Source: Apoda limacodes (taxonomy: Eukaryota > Arthropoda > Insecta > Lepidoptera > Limacodidae). From it: a stretch of DNA of 64,000 bases. The stretch spans positions 1,394,001-1,458,000 of the forward strand of contig OX291562.1 of the NCBI GenBank assembly GCA_946406115.1, in the 5' to 3' direction. The notes beneath the pieces are model-generated. The model was not told the DNA's origin and searched no databases. It saw only the letters and a program-made list of their open reading frames with translations. Positions 1 through 9,712 of the stretch are shown here, in pieces (the stretch's first letter is position 1; every line of letters begins with the position of its first letter). Position numbers and translations under genes: made by a program.

Positions 1-1
1 A

Positions 2-123
2 AGTGTAATTGACATTTCAGCCAAGTATTTGGCTAAACAAACTGCTTCTATTGAATATTGCAATAATTATAGTGTAATTGACATTTCAGCCAAGCATTTA
101 GCTGAACAACCTGCTTCTATGAA
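2..123. repeat. two-unit tandem duplication (69-bp offset)
   Basis: Two nearly identical segments of about 53 bp begin at 2 and 71, each starting AGTGTAATTGACATTTCAGC, separated by about 16 bp of unrelated AT-rich sequence. They differ at only a few positions. Nothing coding is recognised in 1-247. Confidence 0.8.
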
Positions 124-247
124 ATAATATATATTAAATTTTAAGACAACAAAGGACCACTTTGGCAAATTATATAATACCAACATAAATAATGATAATA
201 TCAAGCAATCTATGTCTACTAAAGTTTTATGCAAACAGAATACTATA

Positions 248-1875
248 CCACCTACTATACCGTAGTGCGGTAAGACCATGCCGGAAATCTCTATAACACA
301 GCGGGAGGTCCGGCGGGCGTTGCTTTCTCTAGACGTTCATAAGTCGAGTGGGCCAGACGGTATACCAGCAGTGGTGCTTCAGCAGTGTGCTCCTGAGTTA
401 TGTCCTGTACTTACGCGCCTCTTCGCGCTTTCCTACCATACTAGGCAATTTCCGTCTTCATGGAAGACTGCGAATGTGCACCCGGTTCCCAAAAAGGCCG
501 ATAGATCAGATCCATCGAATTACAGGCCTATCGCTATTACCTCTCTCCTCTCCAAGGTGATGGAGCGTGAGATCAACACACACCTTCTAAGATACCTAGA
601 AGAACCCGACCTGGTCAGTGATCGTCAATATGGCTTTCGCCACGGTCGCTCGACTGGTGACCTTCTAGTGTATCTCACACACCGATGGGCACTAGCCATT
701 GAGAGTCAGGGGGAGGCATTGGCATGTGGCCTGGACATAGCGAAGGCGTTCGATCGGGTCTGGCACCGGGGTCTTCTATCAAAGTTGCCATCTTACGGAG
801 TGCCCGAGGGTTTGTGCAAATGCGTGGCTAGCTTTTTTCCGGCAGACGCATACGAACCGTAGTTGACGGTAGTTGCTCTGATAGCATGGACATTAATGCT
901 GGTGTCCCGCAAGGCTCTGTGCTGTCTCCTACGCTGTTTCTACTGCATTTCGATGACATGTTATCCTTCAACAACATACATTGCTATGCAGATGACAGTA
1001 CTAGAGACACTTATTACATGGGTCGTGCAAACATACCTCGTTCCGTTGTGGAGGAAAACCGCGGAGAACTTGTGTCTCAAATCGAGACCACACTGTCCAA
1101 GGTCTCTGACTGGGGACGGGTAAACTTGGTCCAATTCAACCCTACAAAGACACAAGTCTGCGCGTCCACCGCTAAGAAAACCCCATACACTGTACTCCCA
1201 CAATTCCAGAACACTCCCCTCTCCATCTCCAAGAGCATTGGGATCCTTGTTGTCGATATCTCCAGCGATGTTCAGTTCCGAGATCATTTACAAGATAAGG
1301 TGAAGCTGGCGTCCAAAAACTAGGTGTACTCAACAGAGTGAGGCAGTACTTCACGTCGGGGCAGAGGTTGCTGCTTTACAAGTCGTAGGTTCGGCCCCAT
1401 ATAAAGTACTGCTACCATCTCTGGGCGGGTGCACACGGATACCAGCTTGGCCCTTTAAATTCGGTTCAACGACGGGCTGTGAGAATTGTCGACGATCACA
1501 AACTCTCTTGCCGTATCGAACCCTTAAGTCTGAGGAGAGATTTTGCCTCCCTGTGTGTGTTCTACCGCTCGTACTATGAGATGTTTTCTGAGGAATTGTT
1601 CGAAATGATGCCCACGGCTACTTTCTACCATCGCACCGCTCGCCATAGGCAGGGAATTCATTCTCATACTTTAGAACCGAAATGATCGCGTACAGTGCGG
1701 TTTCAGAGAAACTTTCTCCCGCGAACGCTTGGGTTGTGGAATGAAGTTATTGAATTTTTAAAGGTTCGACAACGCGCGAGTGACACTTCTGGTGTTGCAA
1801 GCGTCCATAGGCCACGGTGACCGCTTACCATCAGGCGGACCGTGCGCTTGTTTGCCACCTTAGTGGTATAAAATA
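248..1875 (+). pseudogene. CR1-like LINE copy 1, 5'-truncated reverse transcriptase relic
   Basis: Reverse transcriptase of a non-LTR retrotransposon, starting directly in the RT domain. The frame at 278-862 shows SSGPDGIPAVVL (RT motif 1/2a), NYRPIAITSLLSKVME, QYGFRHGRSTGDLL and DIAKAFDRVWH (motif A). A one-base loss in a T run near 835 shifts the frame. The frame at 886-1323 has AGVPQGSVLSPTLFLLH and the catalytic box CYADDST (motif C). A second frameshift lies near 1320, with a stop in the thumb region after that. The 3' end carries the family signature CCGCTTACCATCAGGCGGAC then GCCACCTTAGTGGTATAAAA near 1820-1875. No target duplication is seen, as is usual for the CR1 group. I assign it to the lepidopteran CR1/Zenon-like group from memory of this 3' end; a Jockey-group placement is the alternative. 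Not functional. Confidence 0.85.
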
Positions 1876-1919
1876 TATATATATATATAATAAATTAAAA
1901 AAAAATATTTGATATATAT

Positions 1920-2618
1920 TCTGTCATGCTAGAAATAATATTCCATTGAACCTGGTGCATCAGAATATACAAGGAATGTCTCAGAAAGAACTAAAAATTG
2001 AATTTTTCATAAACTGCCAAAAGTTTAACATTTTATGTATCACTGAACACTAGCTAGGCATGCATCAGTTTGTTTACTTTCACTTATCACCAGGTGGGAA
2101 GTTCGTTCAGCCGAGTTAATGCAATCCATGGTGGCTCTTTAAGTTTAGCTAATAAACAGCTAAAGTTTAGGAACGTAAAGACATTGTGAGCCTGTCAGTT
2201 GAGTCGAAATGTCGAGCTGTCCTGTATAGAAGTTGAGTATCTCATTGTTGTGAGTGCAACACCAAATCATTATTTATAGAGACTTTAACATAAACATTTT
2301 AGAAAATAACTCACTAAGCACCAGATTGTTTGCCTTATTGCGATCTTTTGTTTTAAATAATTTGTTTTGTGCACCAACTAGAATAGCTGAATATAGTGCT
2401 ACTTGCATCGACAATCAATTGACTGCCATAAAACCAATTAAAAGGCAATTATATGCAATCTAGAGTCAAATCATTGTAGACAGATAGTGGTGATAGAAAG
2501 AAAGAACAGTATTACTATAAATTAAATTCATACCAATTAAAACTAACCGGATTGAATCATTTAAATTTCATTATTTATAATAGCAACTCAAATGATATGT
2601 ACCATACCGTTCATGACA
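1920..2618 (+). pseudogene. LINE endonuclease domain relic, first half (split by the Pao element)
   Basis: Remnant of an apurinic-like endonuclease (EN) of a non-LTR retrotransposon. Readable pieces are HQNIQGMSQKEL near 1958, a CITEH piece (metal-binding Glu motif) near 2040, YRDFNINILENN at about 2275 (normally GDFN), PTRIAEYSATCID at about 2380, and SNHCRQIVVIERKNS near 2465, where the usual catalytic SDH has become SNH. Several stops and frameshifts lie in between. The reading frame at 2592-2618 continues without a break into 16258 once the Pao element and one copy of its target duplication are removed. This fixes the order of events: the LINE was here first. Confidence 0.75.
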
Positions 2619-2623
2619 CTAAG
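2619..2623. repeat. target site duplication CTAAG, left copy (Pao element)
   Basis: CTAAG directly precedes the LTR start TGTTAGC and recurs at 16258-16262 directly after the LTR end TAACA. Five bp is the usual duplication length for BEL/Pao integration. Confidence 0.9.
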
Positions 2624-3820
2624 TGTTAGCGACGGACCACACGAAACACATAAATAAGGATAGGATATAAGGATTAAAATGTAAACATTTTTAAATAAGG
2701 ATTTTTTGATAAATAAAGTCGTATTGACACAATAGGGTAGCTCTAAAACGATACGTAAAATAATAAGTTAGTAAGTTGTAAGGTTTGTGAATTATATGAT
2801 AAATAAATATTAATAAGTTGTAACGTTGCAAGTGACGAAAAATAAAGTCACAACAACTAGGATAGAAGTATGTCGTTGCAATGTAAGACAGAGTATTAAA
2901 GGTTTGCTCAACTACAAGTGTAAAGGTTAAGTAAAATAAGTAAATAGTAAAATGTATAAGGAATTACGTAGAAATAAATTAATGTTAGCGCATAGTGTTC
3001 TAGGATCGTATATAATATTGTGACTAAGCAACTATAGGTAATTTCTGTTAAGATTTAATGTGTAAGATTTCATAAAATAGCTTAGGTAAATAATTTGTAA
3101 AATAAAATGTTATGATTTTATGTAAGTCGTGTACTCAAGCAGAGTTGAGTTAAATTCTTAATAATTCTCGATAATTGTATAAAGAAATCAATAATGTTTA
3201 GTTAGTTAAAATTTAGTTAAAAATCTATTTGTATGAAAAGTAAGACCGTGAATTTTTACAAAATAAGCAATACGTTGTGGATTACGCTCTTAACCTTTTG
3301 CTTAGTTCAACAAACTCCCGCGCACTTTGCCGTGGAGCTAAACGGGGTATCTTCTTCTCTTACACCCTACTGGGTGTTGAGGTGCGGGTGTCGGGGGAGG
3401 GGAATTTACCTCCCACCATGACCCGGGCAGAAGCTCAGGGGTGCTGAACACCCCCGGTGAAATATTAGAAAGTGGAGCTACTAGGCCGGGCGTGAATTTT
3501 GAAATTATAAGCAATACGCTTGCGAGACGCCCTTTGCATTTTTTGGCTCTTAAAGCCACAGTTTGTGAGATATCTGTATGAATTCTATTTCATAATGTTT
3601 GTAAAATTAATATCTATCTGTAGGAAGTAATTGTAATGTAGAGAAAATTCATTTTTATATTTTAAAATAACAAAAACATGTACCTCCATACAAACGAGTT
3701 GTAGACAAGGACAGCAAGAATTGTAAGAGTTGTCTAGCTATAGTTTACAACCGTAACGGTAATTTTATGGCCTGCCGCTTTGTTCGAAATTGTTTAAAAC
3801 TCGAGCGATCCAGCGGTCAT

Positions 3821-4167
3821 TTCCGCTTCAGCGGTTCGCCGCTCCGTGCATTCTCGCGTTTTAAGTGTCGATTGCGTTTTAGTTTGTAGAAATCCAGTTC
3901 CGAGTGCTCAAGGGCTGGTGGGTGAGATCGTATAGCTCTTTTCAGAGTTGCGGTCTACCTAAAAGTTTCTCGTTCATAAACGTCTCGTTGCTGGGGGGAA
4001 ACCTAACGGTGACAACGTAACCCCGGCCGTAGGAGTAGGAGTTAGGTACACACCAGGCAATCCGTAGCACTGCGGGGCGCCTGGCCACATTTAGGTATTC
4101 TTGCTCCTCGCCAGCAATGGTGGGGAGTCACTAGGTACTCACAAGCTACACCTCGGCCACTCCCGCG
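3821..4167 (+). promoter_or_regulatory. 5' UTR of the Jockey-type LINE
   Basis: The 347 bp between the element start (TTCCGCTTCAGCGG) and the ORF1 ATG are GC-rich. Jockey-type elements use a TATA-less internal promoter at their 5' end, so the promoter should lie here; I cannot point to a specific motif with confidence. Confidence 0.6.
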
Positions 4168-6021
4168 ATGGCCGAAGAACTACTCACTGGCATGTCCCGG
4201 GACCAGATAGGGGAGATCATAAGGTTATGCCTTCGTGATCACTCAGATCTGGTCCGAGCCTACGCTTACCAGGCTGTGGCTGCCCACGAAACATCCGACA
4301 ATTCGGTACCCTCCCAATGTTCGCCGCCGCGTGCCCTGTCCCGTTCGCGTTCTCGCTCACGCACTCGCTCGCGCTCTCTCTCCCGCGAACCCCGCCATCG
4401 CGACCCGCGTGTCGCTCGCCGCGCTCTTCGGGCCCCTACGCCCATTCGCCCTCCCACTCCGGTAGCCGATGAGACCATTTCCCGGTCACTCGCTACCCCG
4501 CCCCCCGCAACCTCCGAAACCGCACCCCGGTCTCCAGCAGCCGTAATGTCCGCTGAGTCGGCGTTGTCCGAGGACGACGAAGGCTTCAAAGTGGTTGGCC
4601 TGGGAACCAAAAAGGGTAAAAAGCGGAAGAAGTCCGCTAAGTCAAAAAAGGCTTCGGCGGCATCCGCTCTGGAGTCTTCTACTCCTCCTCCCTCCGATTC
4701 AGAGGCTAAACGCCTCAAAGCGCCTAGCGCTCCCCCGTCTCCGTCCCCGTCCACCTCAGCGGCCAGCCCTGAGCCAGCCGCCATGGACACAACCCCCCCC
4801 GCCGCCACTTCTTCGCAGTCCGACTGTCCCACTTCGGGACGGAAGGAGAAATCTCCGCCGCCCATTGTCATCAAAGACAAAGGGGCCTGGCCGAACATTG
4901 CTAACGCTATGAAGGCCAAGCGGATCAATTATACGCACGCCCGCAATGATGCCGAGCGCGGCATCAAAGTGCAGGTCCCGACACCGTCAGATTTCCGAAA
5001 TCTGACGGCTTTCCTCACGGCCCAAAAGTATGAATACCATACTTACTCGCTGGCCGAGGAACGCGTTCTCCGCGCAGTCATAAGGGGAGTTCCTAAGGAA
5101 TTCTCCACAAAGACTGTGCAGGACGACCTCATCGTCCAAGGCCTCCCCGTACGGGAAGTACATCGCATGTACAATGGCCGTAATAAGTCCGAGTGCTACG
5201 ACATGGTGCTCGTTGTACTAGACCTGACAACAGAAGGCAAAGCCATCTTCAACATCAAAGATGTTTGCAGCCTCAAAGGCATCAGGGTCGAGACTCCGCA
5301 CAAGCGGTCGAACCCGAGTCAATGCCACCGATGCCAGCTATATGGCCACGCACAGCGCAACTGCAGACGCAGACCGCGCTGCGTCAAATGTTTGCGCGAT
5401 CACGCCACTCCGGACTGTGATCGCGATCGCTCTAACGCATCCGACCCGGTCGCTTGCGTACTCTGTGGGAGTGAAGGCCACCCAGCGAATTACCGCGGGT
5501 GCCCCAAAGCTCCCAAACAGAGCTCGCGTAAACCCAAACAGGGTAAATCGCGCCCCCCCGCCCCCCGCCAACAGCCTCCGCTCGTACCTGCCCCCCTCCC
5601 GGCTGTCAACGCCTGGAGCCGTCCTCCAGCGCTAGTTGTCGCGTCCCAATCTAAGGAGACAGACAAACTTTTGTCTGCTCTCCCCGGGCCCGTCTCTGTC
5701 ACGGGTATTCCCTACCCCGCCCCTCTGATGTCCCGGGACATTCCGCGTCCAGCGCAAATGAGCAGTGCTCCCGCACCTCTAGCGCAAACGCGCCTTGCCC
5801 CCCCGCGCCCCTCCCTCGCGCTGCCCCGCAACGCCGCTCAGACGGCCGAGCAGGAGCATTTCGATATTCTCTCCAAAATTTCTTGGGTTTGCGACCCTGC
5901 CTATTTCGAGATCGTGTACGCCGAATACGTACAGATCACTCATTCCCATCAAATGCTCAGCTTCATGGCTAAGCATCGCGACTTCTTCGCCGTCCTCCGC
6001 AGGATAACTCCAAAACCTTAA
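4168..6021 (+). CDS. Jockey-type LINE ORF1, Gag-like nucleic-acid-binding protein
   Basis: Intact 617-codon ORF for the nucleocapsid-like partner that coats element RNA and helps bring it to the nucleus. Residues 50-75 are an Arg/Ser repeat (RSRSRSRTRSRS). Residues about 75-240 are Pro/Ser/Ala-rich with a Lys-rich KKGKKRKKSAKSKK patch, a possible nuclear localisation signal. Residues about 290-370 (RAVIRGVPKEFSTKTVQDDL) match the PRE_C2HC-type fold found before zinc knuckles. Three CCHC knuckles follow at about 385-450: CHRCQLYGHAQRNC, CVKCLRDHATPDC and CVLCGSEGHPANYRGC. The C-terminal part is Pro-rich, then a conserved-looking segment from about 560. The ATG at 4168 sits in CGCGATGGCC, a good start context. 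ORF2 begins 7 bp after the stop, in another frame. Confidence 0.93.
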   Translation: MAEELLTGMSRDQIGEIIRLCLRDHSDLVRAYAYQAVAAHETSDNSVPSQCSPPRALSRSRSRSRTRSRSLSREPRHRDPRVARRALRAPTPIRPPTPVADETISRSLATPPPATSETAPRSPAAVMSAESALSEDDEGFKVVGLGTKKGKKRKKSAKSKKASAASALESSTPPPSDSEAKRLKAPSAPPSPSPSTSAASPEPAAMDTTPPAATSSQSDCPTSGRKEKSPPPIVIKDKGAWPNIANAMKAKRINYTHARNDAERGIKVQVPTPSDFRNLTAFLTAQKYEYHTYSLAEERVLRAVIRGVPKEFSTKTVQDDLIVQGLPVREVHRMYNGRNKSECYDMVLVVLDLTTEGKAIFNIKDVCSLKGIRVETPHKRSNPSQCHRCQLYGHAQRNCRRRPRCVKCLRDHATPDCDRDRSNASDPVACVLCGSEGHPANYRGCPKAPKQSSRKPKQGKSRPPAPRQQPPLVPAPLPAVNAWSRPPALVVASQSKETDKLLSALPGPVSVTGIPYPAPLMSRDIPRPAQMSSAPAPLAQTRLAPPRPSLALPRNAAQTAEQEHFDILSKISWVCDPAYFEIVYAEYVQITHSHQMLSFMAKHRDFFAVLRRITPKP

Positions 6022-6028
6022 AACCAAA

Positions 6029-9000
6029 ATGGATTGCACAACCGCGCGCGAAAAACCCCGGTCCGTCTCCATAGGCTATTTTAACGCCAACGGTCTCCGC
6101 AACCAAAGAGAGGAATTATCGCAATTCCTCTCGTCCCAAAAACCGGACGTCTTCCTCATCCAGGAAACGTTCCTAAAGCCCGCTTTCCGTACCCCTTCGA
6201 TCGCGAACTATCGCACCGTCCGTAATGATAGAACTTCCTCCAATCTCGGAGGCACTCTCATCTATTACAGGCGCTCCCTGCATTGCTCCCCTATCGATCC
6301 TCCACCGCTTACGAATTTAGAAGCATCCGTCTGCCGCCTAGCGATGACCGGCCATCAGCCGATCATCATTGCATCGGTTTATCTCTCTCCCCTAAAAGAC
6401 TTGCTCGAGAGCGACCTTCAGTCGCTCTTAAGTTTAGGCGACGCCGTCATTCTTGCCGGCGACCTAAATTGCAAGCATCGCCGCTGGAACTCTTCTGTAA
6501 CTTCACAAAGAGGCAGACTCCTCGACGATTTAGTTGACAGACTAAACTTTGACATCATCGCTCCCATGACGCCCACTTACTTTCCCCACAATACTCGGAA
6601 TAACCCCGACGTACTCGACATAGCACTTCTAAAGAACGTAAGGCTAAGCTTTCGCTCTATAGAGGTGCTTGACGAACTTGACTCGGACCACCGCCCTGTC
6701 GTCCTCCGATTAGGTTTCCCTTCGGACTCTCCTCCCGACACTAGAACCGTGACGGACTGGGATAAATTTGGGCAATTGCTCGAAAATCCCAGCTCGCCAC
6801 ATCTAGACCGCGTTCCAAACGTAATCTCTTCCGCGACCGATCTAAACGTAGCTATCGACTCTCTCACTAGCCACCTGACCGCCACCGTTGGCGAGTGCTC
6901 ACGACAAGTGCCGGTTGGTGATTATCACCACCTAATCCTGCCTCAGCACATCAGGTCGCTAATGACTGAGCGTAACGCGGCCCGCCGCGCTCGCGATCGC
7001 GCTCCCACTATCGATAATAAAGCTCGCTTCAACGACTTACACCGCCGTGTAAGAACCGCTGTAGCTGAGCTCCGCGCCCAACGTTTCGGTGATCTTATGG
7101 AGAACATTTCTCCCTCTCACCAAGCTTATTGGCACTTAGCCAGAGCTCTAAAATCCGAAACCGCGAACTCTCTCCCTCCGTTAACTCGTCCCAACAACAG
7201 CGTTCCCGCGTTCAACGACGACGAAAAAGCGGATTGCCTAGCGTCTAGCCTCCAAGCCCAATGTGCCTTAAGCACACAGCCCTTCGATCCCGACCACGTG
7301 CGCGAGGTAGACGGCGAAGTGGAGCGCAGAACTACTCTGCCTCCACAAGACCCCCTGCCCCCTGTCACTGTCGACGAAGTCGTACAGGTCATCAAAGACC
7401 TACGCCCCCGTAAGGCCCCCGGTGCTGACGGTATCTCTAACGATATCCTAAAGCGCCTCACTCTTCCCCTTATCTGCCTCCTAGTAGCGATCTTTAACGC
7501 TGCTATGGATGTTCCACAATTGCATCTTTCCTTCTCAATGGAAAGATGCAATTGTTATAGGCATCCATAAGCCAGGTAAAGCTCGTACCGAGCCGTCCTC
7601 CTATCGCCCCATAAGTTTACTAAAGGCCCTTGGTAAACTCTATGAACGCCTCCTTCTCGCCCGCCTACGGAACGCTATAGTCTCCAGAGGCATTTTAATA
7701 GACGAGCAGTTCGGCTTCCGTGCCAAACACTCATGCGTCCATCAAGTCCTCCGCATAACGGAACATATTCTCACTGGCTTTCAGCCAGCGTTAGGTAAGA
7801 CCCGTCACACGGGCGCTGTCTTCTTCGATGTAGCGAAAGCTTTCGACAAAGTCTGGCACAACGGTTTAATTTTTAAACTGTACAACTTTCAGTTGCCAGA
7901 TCGTCTCGTGCTCATCATACGAGACTATTTGTCGAATCGTAGCTTTCGCTACAAAGTCGAAGGCACTCTCTCTTCCCCCCGTCCCATAGAAGCAGGAGTC
8001 CCGCAAGGGTCCGTGCTCGCCCCCATCTTGTACCTTCTGTACACTAACGATATCCCTAAAACGATAGGTACCAACCTAGCCCTCTTTGCGGACGATACCG
8101 CTATCTATACCACAGATAGGCAAGTGAGTCGAATCACTGAGAGACTCCAACCCGCTATCACCGCCCTAGGCGAGTGGTTTCGGAAATGGAGAATCGAGGT
8201 GAATCCCGACAAAAGCTCTGCCGTTCTTTTTACCCTAGGCCGCCCTCCGCGGCCTTCTCCCCTTTCTCTTTTCGGTCGTGCCATTCCCTGGCAAAATAAG
8301 ACCAAATATCTCGGTGTGACCATGGATAGTCGTTTGAACTTCCAAGCTCACACCAAAATAGTCAGAGACCGAGCCGCTTTTGTCCTCGGCCGTCTCTATC
8401 CCATGATAGGCAAGTATAGTAAGATGTCGCTTAGAAATAAGCTAAATCTTTACACAACTTGTATCCGCCCCATACTAGCTTATGCTAGCGTAGTCTTTGC
8501 GCTGTCCAAGCGCAATCTCCACAAACTCCAGACCCTCCAAAACCGCTTTCTCAGAGCGGCCACTGGAGCCTCTTGGTACGTTCGCAATGCGGACCTACAC
8601 AGAGACTTCGAACTTCCCACGATTCCCCAATATTTTAAAGACTTGGCAGTCCGCTTTTTCGAGCGTACGCAAAATCATCCGAATCGTTTAATTGTGCAAT
8701 CCACAACGTATCGTCCCCCCGATCGACCCGGTCACGGTCGTAGAACTATTGTTAGGCGGCCTCGGCACGTACTAACGTCCCCAGATGACGATCTCGCTGT
8801 CCGGATAGCGAGATTAGTCTCTACGACTTCCCCAAATAGGGCCTCCCTCCAAACACGACGCCGACGTCCCCGGGTTCGTCGGCGCCCACAAGGATACACT
8901 AGGTATCAAAGAGTGCCGGGGCGCTTCTCGCCCCCACTCAATCGCAATCGTACCCGCGTAACGGGGAACTCCCCTCCTGGCGGTGACTCACCTTCGGGTT

Positions 9001-9077
9001 CGAGACTCACGCCGGTCGAAGGGACGCCCCCGAGAGCGACAACCCAAGCCGAGGCTTCCCCCGCGGGGAGCCCTTGA
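6029..9077 (+). pseudogene. Jockey-type LINE ORF2, endonuclease-reverse transcriptase, one frame break
   Basis: Nicks target DNA and reverse transcribes the element RNA. The EN domain spans residues 1-230: YFNANGLRNQREEL, FLIQETFL (Glu), VILAGDLNCKHRRW (Asp/Asn) and LDELDSDHRPVVLRL (catalytic His). RT starts at about residue 450: PRKAPGADGISNDIL, then after the break SSYRPISLLKALGKLYERL, FGFRAKHSC, VFFDVAKAFDKVWH (motif A), GVPQGSVLAPILYLLYTNDI and LALFADDTAIY (motif C, FADD). A thumb and a basic, Pro-rich tail follow to 9077. The first frame stops at 7570 and the second is open from 7509. Related copies imply a net gain of about 7 nt near 7508-7516, beside a perfect 16-bp inverted repeat. 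Apart from this break both parts are open, so the copy is young. The alternative, a sequencing error or programmed shift, is less likely because the other copies lack these bases. Confidence 0.92.
7516..7555. repeat. perfect 16-bp inverted repeat (hairpin) inside ORF2
   Basis: The arms are 7516-7531 (ACAATTGCATCTTTCC) and 7540-7555 (its exact reverse complement), with an 8-nt loop. The hairpin lies in coding sequence next to the frame break. The homologous place in the copy at 22647 has a deletion (near 23013) and the copy at 50279 keeps a 14-bp version. Confidence 0.9.
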
Positions 9078-9176
9078 GCGTTGGGCGCTATATGGGCTGA
9101 GGCTCCTTCAGAGTCTCGCCCCAAAAGTCCGGTGAAGCAGTAATGGCTGCAACAGCCAACTGCATAGTCAGCTCAG

Positions 9177-9201
9177 AAAAAAAAAAAAAAAAAAAAAAAA
9201 A
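9177..9201 (+). other. poly(A) tail of the Jockey-type LINE
   Basis: An uninterrupted run of 25 A ends the LINE, followed at once by the GGTCAT duplication (9202-9207) and the rest of the LTR. Confidence 0.93.
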
Positions 9202-9670
9202 GGTCATCGTCAGTTCGCAGCAAGAAACCAAGAAAGGAAGAACCAAGAATCAAGAAAGAAACTCTGCAAGAAATAAGTGCTCAATTGTATAGTGAAGGTT
9301 CAAGCAAGAAACGCTGCTAGGAAAAAAGGAAGAAACTCTGCTAGAAATTAAGTGTAAAATAAGTGCTCTAGTGTAAATAAATTCTTCACAAGAAGACTCA
9401 GCTTCACTTCGGCTATTTTATTTTGCGCTTAAGAAATCTTCGTGGTCAGCGGTTCACAAGTGCGACACCCGGCTTCACCCGTCCAATATTCACCGCAATA
9501 CGGTCGCCCACAACATACAGTCCACTATAAACACGTCAGTGGCCTAGTCTAGTAGCTAGCTACCGTACGGTTGTCTAATTTCTACGGCGCTTCGTTGTCG
9601 TAGCTTCGTTTTAGCAACCGAGGAAGCTAGCCTACGCCCGTCGCCGCTGTGCGTGTTCGTAACAATTTTC

Positions 9671-9688
9671 TGGTCCTGTCGAGCCGGA
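9671..9688 (+). promoter_or_regulatory. Pao primer binding site, probably tRNA-Tyr
   Basis: TGGTCCTGTCGAGCCGGA starts 6 bp after the LTR end and begins with TGG, as expected for pairing with a tRNA CCA end. It matches the complement of insect tRNA-Tyr 3' sequence (known from general knowledge to end CCGGCTCGAAGGACCA) apart from one extra G after TGGTCCT. The tRNA identity is inference. Confidence 0.65.
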
Positions 9689-9712
9689 TTTGGGAAAAAA
9701 GAAGCCGTGAAC

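Larger units (their letters stand above)
3821..9201 (+). mobile_element. full-length Jockey-type LINE nested in the 5' LTR
   Basis: A two-ORF non-LTR retrotransposon of 5381 bp with a 347-bp 5' UTR, ORF1 (4168-6021), ORF2 (6029-9077, with one frame break), a 3' UTR of about 100 bp and a 25-A tail (9177-9201). The 6-bp target duplication GGTCAT lies at 3815-3820 and 9202-9207. The uninterrupted target is seen in the 3' LTR at 15788-15793. Its GC-rich, C-ending codon usage contrasts with the AT-rich flanks. The clean poly(A) tail and duplication show it inserted after the Pao element. Three other copies or relatives are in this window (22647, 50279, 62056). Confidence 0.95.
2624..9664 (+). repeat. 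5' LTR of the Pao element, interrupted by a LINE
   Basis: The LTR pieces are 2624-3820 and 9208-9664, together 1654 bp, against 1724 bp for the 3' LTR. The difference is mostly a segment of about 70 bp near 3470 that is missing here but present at about 15380-15450. The rest differs by scattered substitutions, which suggests a fairly recent insertion. The LTR starts TGTTAGCGACGG and ends GTTCGTAACA. Confidence 0.93.

Noticed and set aside
4266..4928. 220-codon open frame on the minus strand
   Set aside because: It is the antisense shadow of Jockey ORF1, caused by GC-rich Ser/Pro/Arg codons. No motif of its own.
7500..7575. programmed frameshift in Jockey ORF2
   Set aside because: Related copies in the window lack the extra bases, so a simple insertion explains the break better.
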